Shown piece after piece: positions 1-8,390 of a DNA stretch of 35,615 bases. The position numbers and the translations under genes are program-made. The number at the start of each line of letters is the position of its first letter. Position 1 is the first letter of the stretch. The stretch is from Eubacterium sp. (GTDB lineage Bacteria; Bacillota; Clostridia; Lachnospirales; Lachnospiraceae): contig JAFYHN010000031.1 of the NCBI GenBank assembly GCA_017539165.1, positions 1-35,615 on the forward strand. The letters run 5' to 3'. The notes under the pieces were generated by a model. That model saw only the letters and a program-made list of their open reading frames with translations, was not told the DNA's origin and searched no databases.

Positions 1-623
1 ATACCCTTCTTCATCTCTCCACCATACCATGTGTTGATGATAACCTGCTCACGGCTTGTGATGTTGAATACTACAGCTGTCTCTGAGTTAAGACCAAGCT
101 CCTTGTAGTTCTCAACCTTAGCCTTTGAAGCATTGTATACTACGAAGTCAGGCTCAAATGTAGCAAGCTCTTCATCTGTAGGGATGATGAACATGTTCTT
201 GATGAAATGTGCCTGCCATGCAACTTCAACGATGAAACGAACTGCCATACGTGAATCAGCATTAGCTCCGCAGAAAGCATCAACTACAAAAAGCTTCTTA
301 TTTGAAAGCTCTTTCTTAGCGATCTCCTTAACTGCTTCCCAAGCTTCCTGTGATGCAGGGTGGTTATCATTTGGATACTCATCAGTTGTCCACCATACTG
401 TGTCCTTTGAGTTCTCGTCCATAACGATGAACTTATCCTTAGGTGAACGTCCTGTATAGATACCTGTCATAACATTAACGGCGCCAAGCTCTGTCTCAAC
501 ACCCTTCTCATATCCTTCAAGTGATGAATCCATCTCATATTTGTAGAGATCCTCGAATGATGGATTGTGAATTATCTCTGTTGTTCCTGTGATACCATAC
601 TTTGTTAAATCAACGTTTGCCAT
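1..623 (-). CDS. pckA: Phosphoenolpyruvate carboxykinase (ATP), N-terminal part
   Basis: This is the first ~207 codons of ATP-dependent PEP carboxykinase, which converts oxaloacetate and ATP to PEP, CO2 and ADP in the cytoplasm (or the reverse, for fermentative CO2 fixation). The reading frame on the minus strand starts [13 protein letters not shown] and contains the family stretch [13 protein letters not shown], then [10 protein letters not shown] and [22 protein letters not shown]. The gene runs off the left edge, so the nucleotide-binding P-loop and C-terminal lobe are not in the window. The ATG at 623 is preceded by GAGGAG about 8 nt upstream, which fixes the start. A good promoter (725-753) and a hairpin at the transcript 5' end (684-720) lie upstream. 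The neighbour upstream is a BirA-like gene on the same strand. Confidence 0.95.
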   Translation of the reverse strand, partial: MANVDLTKYGITGTTEIIHNPSFEDLYKYEMDSSLEGYEKGVETELGAVNVMTGIYTGRSPKDKFIVMDENSKDTVWWTTDEYPNDNHPASQEAWEAVKEIAKKELSNKKLFVVDAFCGANADSRMAVRFIVEVAWQAHFIKNMFIIPTDEELATFEPDFVVYNASKAKVENYKELGLNSETAVVFNITSREQVIINTWYGGEMKKG

Positions 624-683
624 CTTAATTTCTCCTCTTCTTTATATTTTTGATTCTTCAATGAATCTATAGTACGTATAAAA

Positions 684-720
684 GCGCCAGAGTCAGTTAA
701 AAATAACTAACGCCGACGCC
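684..720 (-). terminator. Terminator-like hairpin in the pckA leader / end of the birA operon
   Basis: On the minus strand, GGCGTCGGCGTTAGTTA pairs imperfectly (about 12 of 16 positions plus wobble) with TAACTGACTCTGGCGC across a loop of about 4 nt. It is followed directly by TTTTATAC. It can serve as intrinsic terminator for transcripts leaving the birA-like gene, which has no other hairpin downstream. It also sits exactly where the pckA transcript should begin, so it could be a 5' stabilising stem or an attenuator. Confidence 0.6.
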
Positions 721-724
721 TTCT

Positions 725-753
725 AGTATAAATATTATGAACTCATAAGTCAA
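725..753 (-). promoter_or_regulatory. Probable sigma-A promoter of pckA
   Basis: Read on the minus strand: -35 TTGACT (748-753), a 17-nt spacer, then -10 TATACT (725-730). The expected start point is near 718-720, about 95 nt before the pckA ATG and at the base of the hairpin at 684-720. Box matches and spacing are close to consensus; no other promoter is evident in this gap. Confidence 0.65.
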
Positions 754-796
754 GGGACTATTCTTAAAAATCTACACCAAAAATCAAGCTAAATCA

Positions 797-1537
797 CTAA
801 AGAATTCTGTTTATTATCTCTGCTATAAGCTTATTTCTGGTCACTTCGCTTTTATCGCTCTTACCCTCCAGAATCTCATATCTTATTCCGATTCCTATTA
901 TATAATCACTGATGCTGCCGGTCTCATAATCAGAAAGTACTTCTGTCAGAATCCCGCAGATTTTTTCGTAATCCATATAGATTGCATTATTTTTCTCGGA
1001 AACAGGTTCAATTCCTGTCATATCCTTAACAGCTTTTTTAACCGATTCCCCGACATGTCCAGAAACGTTATCCGCACTGATATTCTCTGCGGGAAGAACT
1101 ATACTCATATAAATACCACCCTTGGGTGAGGCAAATGTACTCTTGTTATGTCCTCGCCCTCCGGTCTGTTCTCTTGCAATTATTATATGACACCTTTTAT
1201 CTGATTCATCCGTTCTATGAGATGCTTCGATAAAAAGGTACTTTCTGGCGAGGTCATTTGTAGAACCAAGTTCCTCATAGATTTCTATGCAGTCAGCAAG
1301 ACTTTTATCTTTCAGATGAATCGAGATTCCCTGTCCGGATATGATGTCACTTTCTACAGATAGCTTGTAGCCTTTATTGGTTACCGCCTCAATATTGTAA
1401 CCCTGCTCCTTAAGAGTTTTTATAGCTTTCCATATGGAGTTTCTGGATACACCGATACTTTCAGCCAATTCCTCTCCGGATATATAATCACCCTTTGAAG
1501 CTTCAAGAGCGGCTACAATCTTCTCTCTTGTATTCAT
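797..1537 (-). CDS. birA: BirA-like biotin ligase/repressor, divergent and lacking the C-terminal domain
   Basis: 246 residues. Residues 1-60 form a winged HTH (MNTREKIVAALE.., GVSRNSIWKAIKTLKEQGY, NKGYKL) like the DNA-binding domain of bifunctional BirA. The ligase domain is recognisable by STN (92-94), AREQTGGRG (121-129), SPKGGIYMSIVLP, EKICGILTEV (191-200) and IIGIGI. It departs from active BirA: the biotin-loop GRGRxGRxW reads GRGHNKSTF, the KWPND motif is not present (EKNNAIYMD instead), and the protein stops right after the catalytic core. The usual ~50-60 residue SH3-like C-terminal domain is absent (E. coli BirA is 321 aa). It could be a low-activity ligase, or a BirA paralogue kept mainly as a regulator. 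It is the last gene of the tsaB operon, 5 nt after the DUF885 gene. Confidence 0.8.
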   Translation of the reverse strand: MNTREKIVAALEASKGDYISGEELAESIGVSRNSIWKAIKTLKEQGYNIEAVTNKGYKLSVESDIISGQGISIHLKDKSLADCIEIYEELGSTNDLARKYLFIEASHRTDESDKRCHIIIAREQTGGRGHNKSTFASPKGGIYMSIVLPAENISADNVSGHVGESVKKAVKDMTGIEPVSEKNNAIYMDYEKICGILTEVLSDYETGSISDYIIGIGIRYEILEGKSDKSEVTRNKLIAEIINRIL

Positions 1538-1542
1538 TCTCT

Positions 1543-3456
1543 TTATCTATTCTCGTAAATGTATTTTTCAACCTTTGTTCTGAGATTCTTAAATGAACAA
1601 GGTCCTGCCGTAAGAACAACTTTATGGAATTCCTTAGCATCAAACTTTGAGCCAAGTTCATCTTCAGCAAGTAATCTAAGTTCTTCCAGTTCATAGTATC
1701 CTGTAGTATAACTTAGATATGCTCCAGGATCACCGATTACTGTAGTTATGATATCTTCTGCAAAATCAGTTCCGTAGCCACTGCTGCTAAGGAAATCTTT
1801 TACATCATCTACAGTCCAGCCCTCATAGTTTACACCTAGATCGATTCTTCCATATAGAAGATATCCCAGATCTTCGTTTATCTTAGTAAGCTTAGCAAAC
1901 TCCTTGGCATATTCTGAACCTCCGAAATCACACTGTTCCAGAGATCCATAACTTGAATAAACAGCCCAGCCCTCTTTATATCCGATATTTCCCATTATTG
2001 CTCTCACTGGATTAGGATTAGTTGACATGAAGTAAGCATTCTGGAACATATGTCCCGGACATCCCTCATGTGCAAGAGTAGTCCACATTCCACTAGGATG
2101 AGCACCATTTACATATATCAGATTATGTTCAGGATCATCTATTGCAGGAGACATGTAATATGCAAGAACATTCTCCATTATCTTCTCCATATGCTTATCC
2201 ATATAATTAGCTGTATATTTGATCTCGTCAAGTTCCGGATAGTCATCCAAACAATGTCCGATAAGATAATCGATAACCTCTGACGCATCCATCTTGTCAT
2301 ACTTTTCAAGAAGAGTATCGTTATTCTCAATAAATGCCTGATATGCTTCCTGATTTGATGAATATATCAGTGTCATCTCCCCAGTAAGATTCTGCTTACG
2401 TTTCTCCATAACTGCAATCTCTTCGTCAGGAGTTTTTGAAGAGTCTGAGAATGAAGGGAAAACATAATCAGAATAGTATTCCTTTCCTCCGTCATAGTTA
2501 CAGAGACCCAGACTATTCTTACCTGTCCCCTTGAGCTCAGTTATACATTTTTTCAGATCCTCAAATGCAGGTATTACACTCTTCAGAATAGCTTCCTTAT
2601 CTCTCTTCTTGAAGTCCTCTTTTTCTTCTTTTGAGAGAAAATCCAGTTCTTCAATACGATCATCAAAAACCTCGATCATGAAGTTGTTTTCTTTGTCAGC
2701 TGTAAACTCGTCACACTGCTCTATAACCTTATCCGCCACTGAGTCAGCCATAAAGTAACCGGCTTTGGATTTTTCATACTCGAAATCTATATAGCCTTTG
2801 AAATAATCTCTCATCTGCCCAAGTAATGTTACATAGTCTTCCACATCTGATTTATCGTCAAATCTATAGTCAGTAAAGTTTGTTGGGATATTTGCCTGAA
2901 GGCCTCTCATAGGAGAAAACGGTTCATAAAAATATATGTTGTCGAACAGCTTGAGAGACAGTTCAATATTATTCTTCAAACATTCAAATGTAAAAGTTTC
3001 ATCCTCAGTAAGCTTAACATCCTTAAATGTCATAAGTTTGTCATATTGATCCTGAATCTCCTTCTTCTGACTATCGATAGACGCCTTATCCATTGATGGA
3101 TCACCAAGTGTAGCTACTGGAGGCTCAATCCCATACTTACTTCCGTCTTTAATCGTGTAATTATAATCAATCGTAGATTCTGTCACAGCATCGACAAAAT
3201 AATCCTTCAAAAACTTCTGGAATTCTTCGTTCTCTGAATCAGCATACTCAACATCACCTGTATAGGTTATGTTGGATGAAGAAGAACCGCTTCCGTTATC
3301 AGAACCATTATCTCCAGATGTCGAACTCGAATTTCCAGTTTCGTCTATATATTCAATATCACTTCCACATGAAGTAACAGAAAGCATCAGACAACATACA
3401 AGGATTGCTGCAATCTTCTTTCCGTTCTTTTTTAATACATCAGTCATTTTTCTCAT
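1543..3456 (-). CDS. DUF885-family lipoprotein, putative zinc metallopeptidase
   Basis: 637 residues. The N-terminus is a lipoprotein signal (basic MRKMTDVLKKNGKK, hydrophobic AAILVCCLMLSV, lipobox SVTSC), followed by a Ser/Gly/Asn-rich linker to about residue 65. The rest matches the DUF885 family. Near residue 460 is LAHEGCPGHMFQ, an HExxxH-type motif, followed by GYKEGWAVYSSYG with a possible third metal-ligand glutamate. The C-terminus has the family stretch LTAGPCSFKNLR. DUF885 proteins are predicted metallopeptidases; the substrate is not known and cannot be read from the sequence. The mature protein should be anchored outside the membrane. The ATG at 3456 follows AGAGGAAA. The gene lies between ispD (26 nt gap) and the BirA-like gene (5 nt gap), so it is probably co-transcribed. 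Confidence 0.85.
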   Translation of the reverse strand: MRKMTDVLKKNGKKIAAILVCCLMLSVTSCGSDIEYIDETGNSSSTSGDNGSDNGSGSSSSNITYTGDVEYADSENEEFQKFLKDYFVDAVTESTIDYNYTIKDGSKYGIEPPVATLGDPSMDKASIDSQKKEIQDQYDKLMTFKDVKLTEDETFTFECLKNNIELSLKLFDNIYFYEPFSPMRGLQANIPTNFTDYRFDDKSDVEDYVTLLGQMRDYFKGYIDFEYEKSKAGYFMADSVADKVIEQCDEFTADKENNFMIEVFDDRIEELDFLSKEEKEDFKKRDKEAILKSVIPAFEDLKKCITELKGTGKNSLGLCNYDGGKEYYSDYVFPSFSDSSKTPDEEIAVMEKRKQNLTGEMTLIYSSNQEAYQAFIENNDTLLEKYDKMDASEVIDYLIGHCLDDYPELDEIKYTANYMDKHMEKIMENVLAYYMSPAIDDPEHNLIYVNGAHPSGMWTTLAHEGCPGHMFQNAYFMSTNPNPVRAIMGNIGYKEGWAVYSSYGSLEQCDFGGSEYAKEFAKLTKINEDLGYLLYGRIDLGVNYEGWTVDDVKDFLSSSGYGTDFAEDIITTVIGDPGAYLSYTTGYYELEELRLLAEDELGSKFDAKEFHKVVLTAGPCSFKNLRTKVEKYIYENR

Positions 3457-3482
3457 TGTTTCCTCTTTCTAGTATAGTGTTT

Positions 3483-4169
3483 CTATTTGCCGCTCAAGTA
3501 TAACGTAGCTATTCTGATATCTTCAGGGGTTGTTACTTTGATATTCTCATAGCTGCCTTCTATCATCTTCGACTTTATATCAAGATATCTCTCAACTATC
3601 ATGGTATCATCCGTGATATCAGTATCTCCGCTTAATCTTAATCTTTCGTAAGCTTCTTCAAGAATCTTTCTGTCAAAGGTCTGCGGAGTCTGAATCTGAT
3701 ATAAAGTATTCCTGTTCGGAGTTTCTATTCCGAATCCTTCTTCGTTCACGATCTTTATTGTGTCCTTCACCGGCATTGCGACCGTACATGCTTTGTACCT
3801 TCTCGCACCGGATATAGAATCAAGTATCATTCGATTCGTTACACAAGGTCTGGCACAGTCATGAATCATTATGATTTTATTTCTTTTATCACATGCCTTC
3901 AGTCCCTTACTAACGGAATTAAATCTTTCCTTTCCGCCCGGAACAATCTTTCTAACCTTGTTAAATCCATATTTTTCTACTATCTCTTCTCTAACATAAT
4001 CGATATCATTTTTGCCCGTTACCAATATTATCTCATCAGCAATACTGGCATCAAATGTTCTCAGACTGTAATAAAGCAGAGGTTTACCATCTATCTCCAT
4101 AAACTGTTTTGCTTTATCACTATGCATGCGGCTTCCTTTGCCAGCCGCAAGAAGTATCACACTAACCAT
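3483..4169 (-). CDS. ispD: 2-C-methyl-D-erythritol 4-phosphate cytidylyltransferase
   Basis: 228 residues, normal length for IspD. It transfers CMP from CTP to MEP in the non-mevalonate isoprenoid pathway. Visible motifs: the nucleotide-binding LLAAGKGSRM (6-15), KQFMEIDGKPLL with the conserved lysine, IHDCARP (102-108), PVKDTIK (133-139), QTPQTFD (160-166), TDITDDT and KVTTPEDI near the end. TarI-type ribitol-phosphate cytidylyltransferases share the fold, but PVKDTIK and QTPQ favour IspD and there are no teichoic-acid genes nearby. The gene starts 12 nt after tsaD. Confidence 0.92.
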   Translation of the reverse strand: MVSVILLAAGKGSRMHSDKAKQFMEIDGKPLLYYSLRTFDASIADEIILVTGKNDIDYVREEIVEKYGFNKVRKIVPGGKERFNSVSKGLKACDKRNKIIMIHDCARPCVTNRMILDSISGARRYKACTVAMPVKDTIKIVNEEGFGIETPNRNTLYQIQTPQTFDRKILEEAYERLRLSGDTDITDDTMIVERYLDIKSKMIEGSYENIKVTTPEDIRIATLYLSGK

Positions 4170-4181
4170 ATATCCTCCGGA

Positions 4182-5225
4182 TTATCTTTCGCCGATCTTC
4201 AGGTTTGGAATCGCATTCAGATAGAGATCGGCTCTTCGACCTTCTATGAATTCGTAATAACCTGCCGATGCGATCATGGCACCATTATCGGTACAATATA
4301 TTAATTCAGGGCAGTTAAATGTCAGTCCTGCCGATTCAGCTCGCTCTTTCATCGTTTCTCTAAGAAGAGAATTCGCTGCAACTCCTCCGGCAAGAGCTAC
4401 CGTCTTTAAGCCGTGGTCAATGGCTGCTTTTATCGTATGATCAGCCAGAACATCTATTACTGCCTGCTGGAAGGATGCAGCAACATCTGCTTTATTAACC
4501 TCTTCACCCTTCATCTCAGCTCCATTCAGATAATTAAGAACTGCAGACTTGATTCCACTGAACGAGAAATCATACGGACTGTCTCCAACACTCGCTCTTG
4601 GGAACTGGATCGCATCCGGGTTACCTTCTCTTGCGAGCTTATCAACCTTAGGACCTCCCGGATAACCGAGACCGATAGCTCTTGCAACCTTATCAAATGC
4701 CTCACCAGCCGCATCATCATGGGTTCTTCCGATGATCGTGTACTTAGCATAATCATCTACTCTTACTATATGAGAATGTCCTCCCGATGCAACGAGACAC
4801 ATATAAGGAGGTTTAAGCTCATTATCCGTGAGATAATTTGCACAGATATGTCCTTCTATATGATTCACTCCAACAAGAGGAATGTTCTTTGCATAGGCTA
4901 TCGCCTTCGCAGCACTTACTCCTATAAGAAGCGGTCCAACGAGTCCAGGACCATACGTTACCGCTATCGCATCTATATCATCCCATCCCAGCTCCGCATC
5001 AGTCAGAGCTTTTTCAATAACCTGATTTATCTTCATGACATGCTCACGGGACGCAATCTCCGGAACAACTCCACCATAAAGAGTGTGGGTAGGAATCTGC
5101 GTATAGATGACATTTGAAAGGACAACTCTTCCATTCTTCACTACCGCCGCAGCTGTTTCATCACATGAAGTCTCTATTCCAAGAATATATAAATCTTTAT
5201 CTGTTTTATTCATTTTAGTTTCCAT
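4182..5225 (-). CDS. tsaD: tRNA N6-adenosine threonylcarbamoyltransferase TsaD
   Basis: TsaD transfers the threonylcarbamoyl group to A37 of ANN-decoding tRNAs (t6A), working with TsaB and TsaE. Visible motifs: [13 protein letters not shown] at the start, [19 protein letters not shown], metal-binding NHIEGH (121-126), [29 protein letters not shown] and [10 protein letters not shown] with the metal-binding Asp. Length (347 aa) is normal. Start choice: the open frame extends to a TTG at 5243 inside the rnz end, but the ATG at 5225 is more plausible and lies 4 nt after the rnz stop. Another ATG at 5213, preceded by GGAAAC, is also possible. It sits in an operon with tsaB and rimI as in many bacteria, with rnz inserted. 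Confidence 0.95.
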   Translation of the reverse strand: METKMNKTDKDLYILGIETSCDETAAAVVKNGRVVLSNVIYTQIPTHTLYGGVVPEIASREHVMKINQVIEKALTDAELGWDDIDAIAVTYGPGLVGPLLIGVSAAKAIAYAKNIPLVGVNHIEGHICANYLTDNELKPPYMCLVASGGHSHIVRVDDYAKYTIIGRTHDDAAGEAFDKVARAIGLGYPGGPKVDKLAREGNPDAIQFPRASVGDSPYDFSFSGIKSAVLNYLNGAEMKGEEVNKADVAASFQQAVIDVLADHTIKAAIDHGLKTVALAGGVAANSLLRETMKERAESAGLTFNCPELIYCTDNGAMIASAGYYEFIEGRRADLYLNAIPNLKIGER

Positions 5226-5229
5226 ATTT

Positions 5230-6153
5230 CTAATCTTCTTCAAAATTTAATTCCAACGTGCGTCTGTCTTTACTTACAACTGCTCTTGAGAATATCTTTC
5301 TTACTTCATCCATATATTGTTCAGGTTTTATCATGGATGGCGAATAATGTGTAAGCCACATCTCCTTTGGCTGAGCCTTCTTTGCAATCTCTGCAGCCTC
5401 ATACATAGTCATATGTTTCTTATCTTTCGCCTTCGAGATTGATTCCTCATCTTTCTCTCCATACATACCCTCGCAGATAAAAAGATCCGCTCCCGATGCT
5501 TCTTCAACTATCTTATCAGTCGGTCTTGTATCCGTTGTATATGTGATCTTGAGTCCTTTTCTGGCAGGTCCCATAACCATATCACTTGTATAGGTCTTCC
5601 CTTCATACTCAACTATTTCACCTTTTTGAAGTCTGTTCCAATACTGAACTGGGAGTTCCAACGCTTTCGCAGCCTCAGCATCAAACTTACCTGCTCTGTC
5701 CAGTTCAAAACTATACCCATAGCAAAGCATGTTATGGTTTACCTTAAACGCCTTCACACGAAGTCCTTTTATCTCAAATACTTCTTCATCAAGTTCACTA
5801 TTCAATTCTATAAACTTAAGTTCAAACGGAAGTCTCGGTGCGATCACACAGAGTGAGCGCACGACATGTTCTATTCCCTTTGGGCCTACTATGGTTACGG
5901 GTTCTGTACGCTCTGCGTTTCCCATAGCAAGAAGCATCCCCGGCAGACCACTTATATGATCCGCATGAAAATGCGTTATAAATATCACATCTATAGGATT
6001 GAAGCTCCAGCCTCTGCGACGGACCGAAATCTGAGTGGCCTCACCACAATCAACCAGAAAACTGCTTCCGTCATATCTAAGCATCAACGACGTAAGCGCC
6101 CTATAAGGAAGCGGCATCATTCCTCCCGTTCCTAATAAACAAACATCTATCAT
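5230..6153 (-). CDS. rnz: Ribonuclease Z (tRNA 3' endonuclease)
   Basis: 307 residues, the standard length of the short bacterial RNase Z. It cleaves precursor tRNAs after the discriminator base when CCA is not encoded. The metallo-beta-lactamase fold shows [11 protein letters not shown] at the start, the zinc motif HFHADH (61-66), [18 protein letters not shown] and WLTHYSP near the C-terminus. All four tRNA genes in this window lack an encoded CCA, which fits a need for this enzyme. The gene lies between rimI (11 nt gap) and tsaD (4 nt gap), so it is expressed with the t6A genes. Confidence 0.95.
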   Translation of the reverse strand: MIDVCLLGTGGMMPLPYRALTSLMLRYDGSSFLVDCGEATQISVRRRGWSFNPIDVIFITHFHADHISGLPGMLLAMGNAERTEPVTIVGPKGIEHVVRSLCVIAPRLPFELKFIELNSELDEEVFEIKGLRVKAFKVNHNMLCYGYSFELDRAGKFDAEAAKALELPVQYWNRLQKGEIVEYEGKTYTSDMVMGPARKGLKITYTTDTRPTDKIVEEASGADLFICEGMYGEKDEESISKAKDKKHMTMYEAAEIAKKAQPKEMWLTHYSPSMIKPEQYMDEVRKIFSRAVVSKDRRTLELNFEED

Positions 6154-6164
6154 AATTATTTCCT

Positions 6165-6590
6165 TTATAGCATTAATTGGAATATCAAAGCATCATCATC
6201 AGGATTACTGTAATAGTTTTCCCTGACAAATATGTCTTTGAATCCAAAACTTTTATACAGTCTGACCGCTGCAACGTTATGAGCTCTGACTTCCAGCATT
6301 ACCTTCTCAGCATCGGACTCCCTAAGCTCTTCAAGCATTTCACTTATCAGAAGTTTGCCGATTCCCTGTCTGCGTACTTTCTTATCTACAGCTATACGCA
6401 GAAGCTCGGCCTCCCCCTGCACGTCACTATATATGATGTAACCTACTACCTTACCGCCTCGTTCTTCCACAAGAAGATGGTTGTAATCATATTCGAAGGT
6501 TTCATTCAGGCTTTTCTCACTCCAGGCATCTGAAAAACACTTCTCTTCCAACAAAGCGATTTCTTTAAACAGCTTTTCCCCATGAGCCAT
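6165..6590 (-). CDS. rimI: Ribosomal protein S18-alanine N-acetyltransferase
   Basis: 141 residues, a single GNAT domain. It shows the acetyl-CoA-binding motif RRQGIGKLL (73-81), LEVRAHNVAAVRLYKSFGF (99-117) with the conserved Glu and Asn, and the late Tyr pair in ENYYSNP. These are typical of RimI, which acetylates the N-terminal alanine of ribosomal protein S18. The location between tsaB and rnz/tsaD is the usual genomic setting of rimI in Firmicutes and supports the name over a general GNAT. The ATG at 6590 begins MAHGEKLF. Confidence 0.9.
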   Translation of the reverse strand: MAHGEKLFKEIALLEEKCFSDAWSEKSLNETFEYDYNHLLVEERGGKVVGYIIYSDVQGEAELLRIAVDKKVRRQGIGKLLISEMLEELRESDAEKVMLEVRAHNVAAVRLYKSFGFKDIFVRENYYSNPDDDALIFQLML

Positions 6591-6623
6591 TTTTTCTACC
6601 TCAATTCTTCGTACGGTCTATTC

Positions 6624-7319
6624 TCACACTTTCTCATCACGGACACGTTCCGCCTGAGATTTTCTGAGATACTCGGGAGCGAAGTCATCCGCTTCCACAT
6701 AGTTCTTATCTTTATATAGGATTTCTCCGTATGTAGCAATTGAAGCCGCCCTCTGACGATTCATCGAAGCCGGCGCGAATTTGCATGGGACATTTATCTC
6801 CTTCCCGATTATATCTTCATATATCGGCACTCCATCTCCGAGAAATGTCACCGCCTGACCTTCTTCATTTATTCGCTCTATCAGTTCATGTATATCCATA
6901 GGGGTCTGGTCCATAACAACTTCTACATTCCCAAGCACCTTGTAAAGACCGGTATATACCTGATTTCTTCTGGCGTCCATTATCGGACAGATGAGTCCTT
7001 CAGTTCCCCACATGTTAAATGCGAGTCCTTCACAAGTCTTTACAGGGATTACTGGAATTCCAAGCGCAAGTCCCAGTCCCTTAACAGTTGCCGCACCTAT
7101 TCTGAGTCCGGTAAATGACCCTGGTCCTGCAGCAACTGCTATCGCATCCAGATCCTCCAGTTTTGTTTCTGATGTCTTTACAATCTCGTCTATCATCGGA
7201 AGCAAAGTCTCTGAATGTGTCCTCTTATGATTCATAGTATATTCTGCAATCAAAATATCATCCAGTACGATGGCTACAGAAGCGACCATTCCCGAACTGT
7301 CTATTCCAAGTATCTTCAT
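6624..7319 (-). CDS. tsaB: tRNA threonylcarbamoyladenosine biosynthesis protein TsaB
   Basis: 231 residues. TsaB is the non-catalytic ASKHA-fold partner of TsaD in t6A synthesis. Hallmarks are MKILGIDSSG at the N-terminus, HSETLLPMID and AAGPGSFTGLRIG (63-75). The C-terminal part ends with PEYLRKSQAERV, a common TsaB ending. The open frame extends three codons to a GTG at 7328, but AGGTGA lies 4 nt before the ATG at 7319, so the ATG is the start. It is the first gene of the seven-gene operon running to birA; rimI follows after 33 nt. Confidence 0.93.
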   Translation of the reverse strand: MKILGIDSSGMVASVAIVLDDILIAEYTMNHKRTHSETLLPMIDEIVKTSETKLEDLDAIAVAAGPGSFTGLRIGAATVKGLGLALGIPVIPVKTCEGLAFNMWGTEGLICPIMDARRNQVYTGLYKVLGNVEVVMDQTPMDIHELIERINEEGQAVTFLGDGVPIYEDIIGKEINVPCKFAPASMNRQRAASIATYGEILYKDKNYVEADDFAPEYLRKSQAERVRDEKV

Positions 7320-7466
7320 ATATTTCACCTGCTATCATTTAATCGATCGGAATGCCTTATAATCTCATCCCGACTTTTTGACACTCACGACACATTTTAT
7401 CATTAAACCCCGGATAGTTCCAGTTGATTCTTCTTCGTTAATCCTGAATAGTAATTATTTATCACA

Positions 7467-7507
7467 ATAAAAATGAGTATTGGCAATACAACGTTACCAA
7501 TACCCAT
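7467..7507 (-). terminator. Intrinsic terminator after the araC-type gene
   Basis: On the minus strand, ATGGGTATTGG pairs with CCAATACTCAT (7497-7507 with 7473-7483, one wobble/mismatch) across a 13-nt loop and is followed by TTTATT. It separates the AraC-type gene from tsaB. Confidence 0.75.
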
Positions 7508-7521
7508 TGATTCTTCTGAAT

Positions 7522-8334
7522 TTAATCTATTTTTTCTCCGTAGAATCTATCTCTGTAAACCTTAGGTGTTACTCCTGCTATCTTCTTAAACACTGAAGAA
7601 AAAGCGCTTTGAGATGAGAATCCCAACGAGATTGATATATCCAGCAGTGAAAACTCTGAATACCTCAGCATATTCTGTGCCGTTCTCACTTTTGTTTCAC
7701 TGATAAACTGGTTTACATTTACACCAGTCTCTTTTATAAACAATCGTGAAAAATATCCGGAACTCAGTCCTTCTCGCCTTGCAAGTTCGCCAACAGTAAT
7801 CTGATTCTGAAGATTCTCATATATGTAGTCTATGCTCTTCCTTATATGTCGCGATACCGCATTCATCCTGTTAATATCTCTCATACGAGTGGCATAGTCA
7901 ACCTGCATATCCGCCATGATATCGAGAACTTCTTCTATACTTTTTGCATGATCCGCTTTCTGTATATAAATGTCACTGAGTGTATACGCTGTATCTCTGT
8001 CCATCCCTCCAGTTATGCATATGCGGCTTATCACACCTGCCGCTACCACCAGATGATAGATCATATTCCTTAATGGATTATCTGACAGATTCCCACGTCC
8101 CTCTTGAAACTTGACACGCGCAACCTTGAACCGTTCTCTAACTCCTTCGACATCACCAGTCTTGATCCTGTTATACTGTGTAAATTCAGAATGAAGGTCA
8201 TCTCTTACAAATCCCTCCTGTCTTTGAAGGTACAATCTGTAATTGAGTGCATTATCAACATCCATAGACACCTCCGAAACACACTGTTGTCCAGCGCCAA
8301 GTAATTTATTAAAATCTAAATCATAGTATAACAT
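7522..8334 (-). CDS. AraC-family transcriptional regulator
   Basis: 270 residues. The C-terminal ~100 residues form two HTH motifs of the AraC/XylS type: ITVGELARREGLSSGYFSRLF, then LLDISISLGFSSQSAFSSVF and KKIAGVTPKVYRDR. The N-terminal ~165 residues (YNRIKTGDVEGVRERF, NPLRNMIYHLVVAAGV, DIYIQKADHAKSIEEV) are helical, without an arabinose-type cupin, and resemble the N-terminal region of many clostridial AraC regulators. The ligand is unknown. It follows the GGDEF-like gene by 56 nt and could be co-transcribed with it. A terminator follows. Confidence 0.9.
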   Translation of the reverse strand: MLYYDLDFNKLLGAGQQCVSEVSMDVDNALNYRLYLQRQEGFVRDDLHSEFTQYNRIKTGDVEGVRERFKVARVKFQEGRGNLSDNPLRNMIYHLVVAAGVISRICITGGMDRDTAYTLSDIYIQKADHAKSIEEVLDIMADMQVDYATRMRDINRMNAVSRHIRKSIDYIYENLQNQITVGELARREGLSSGYFSRLFIKETGVNVNQFISETKVRTAQNMLRYSEFSLLDISISLGFSSQSAFSSVFKKIAGVTPKVYRDRFYGEKID

Positions 8335-8390
8335 TTAACCTTCAATTATGCACGGAGAGTTATATTATATTTTTACTATTCACAGCTAAC

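Noticed and set aside
1503-1694. A 63-codon minus-strand frame overlapping the birA start and DUF885 end
   Set aside because: It lies in another frame of two well-supported genes and has no family match or ribosome binding site.
4413-5117. A 234-codon plus-strand frame opposite tsaD
   Set aside because: It is the shadow of tsaD, with no recognisable protein features.
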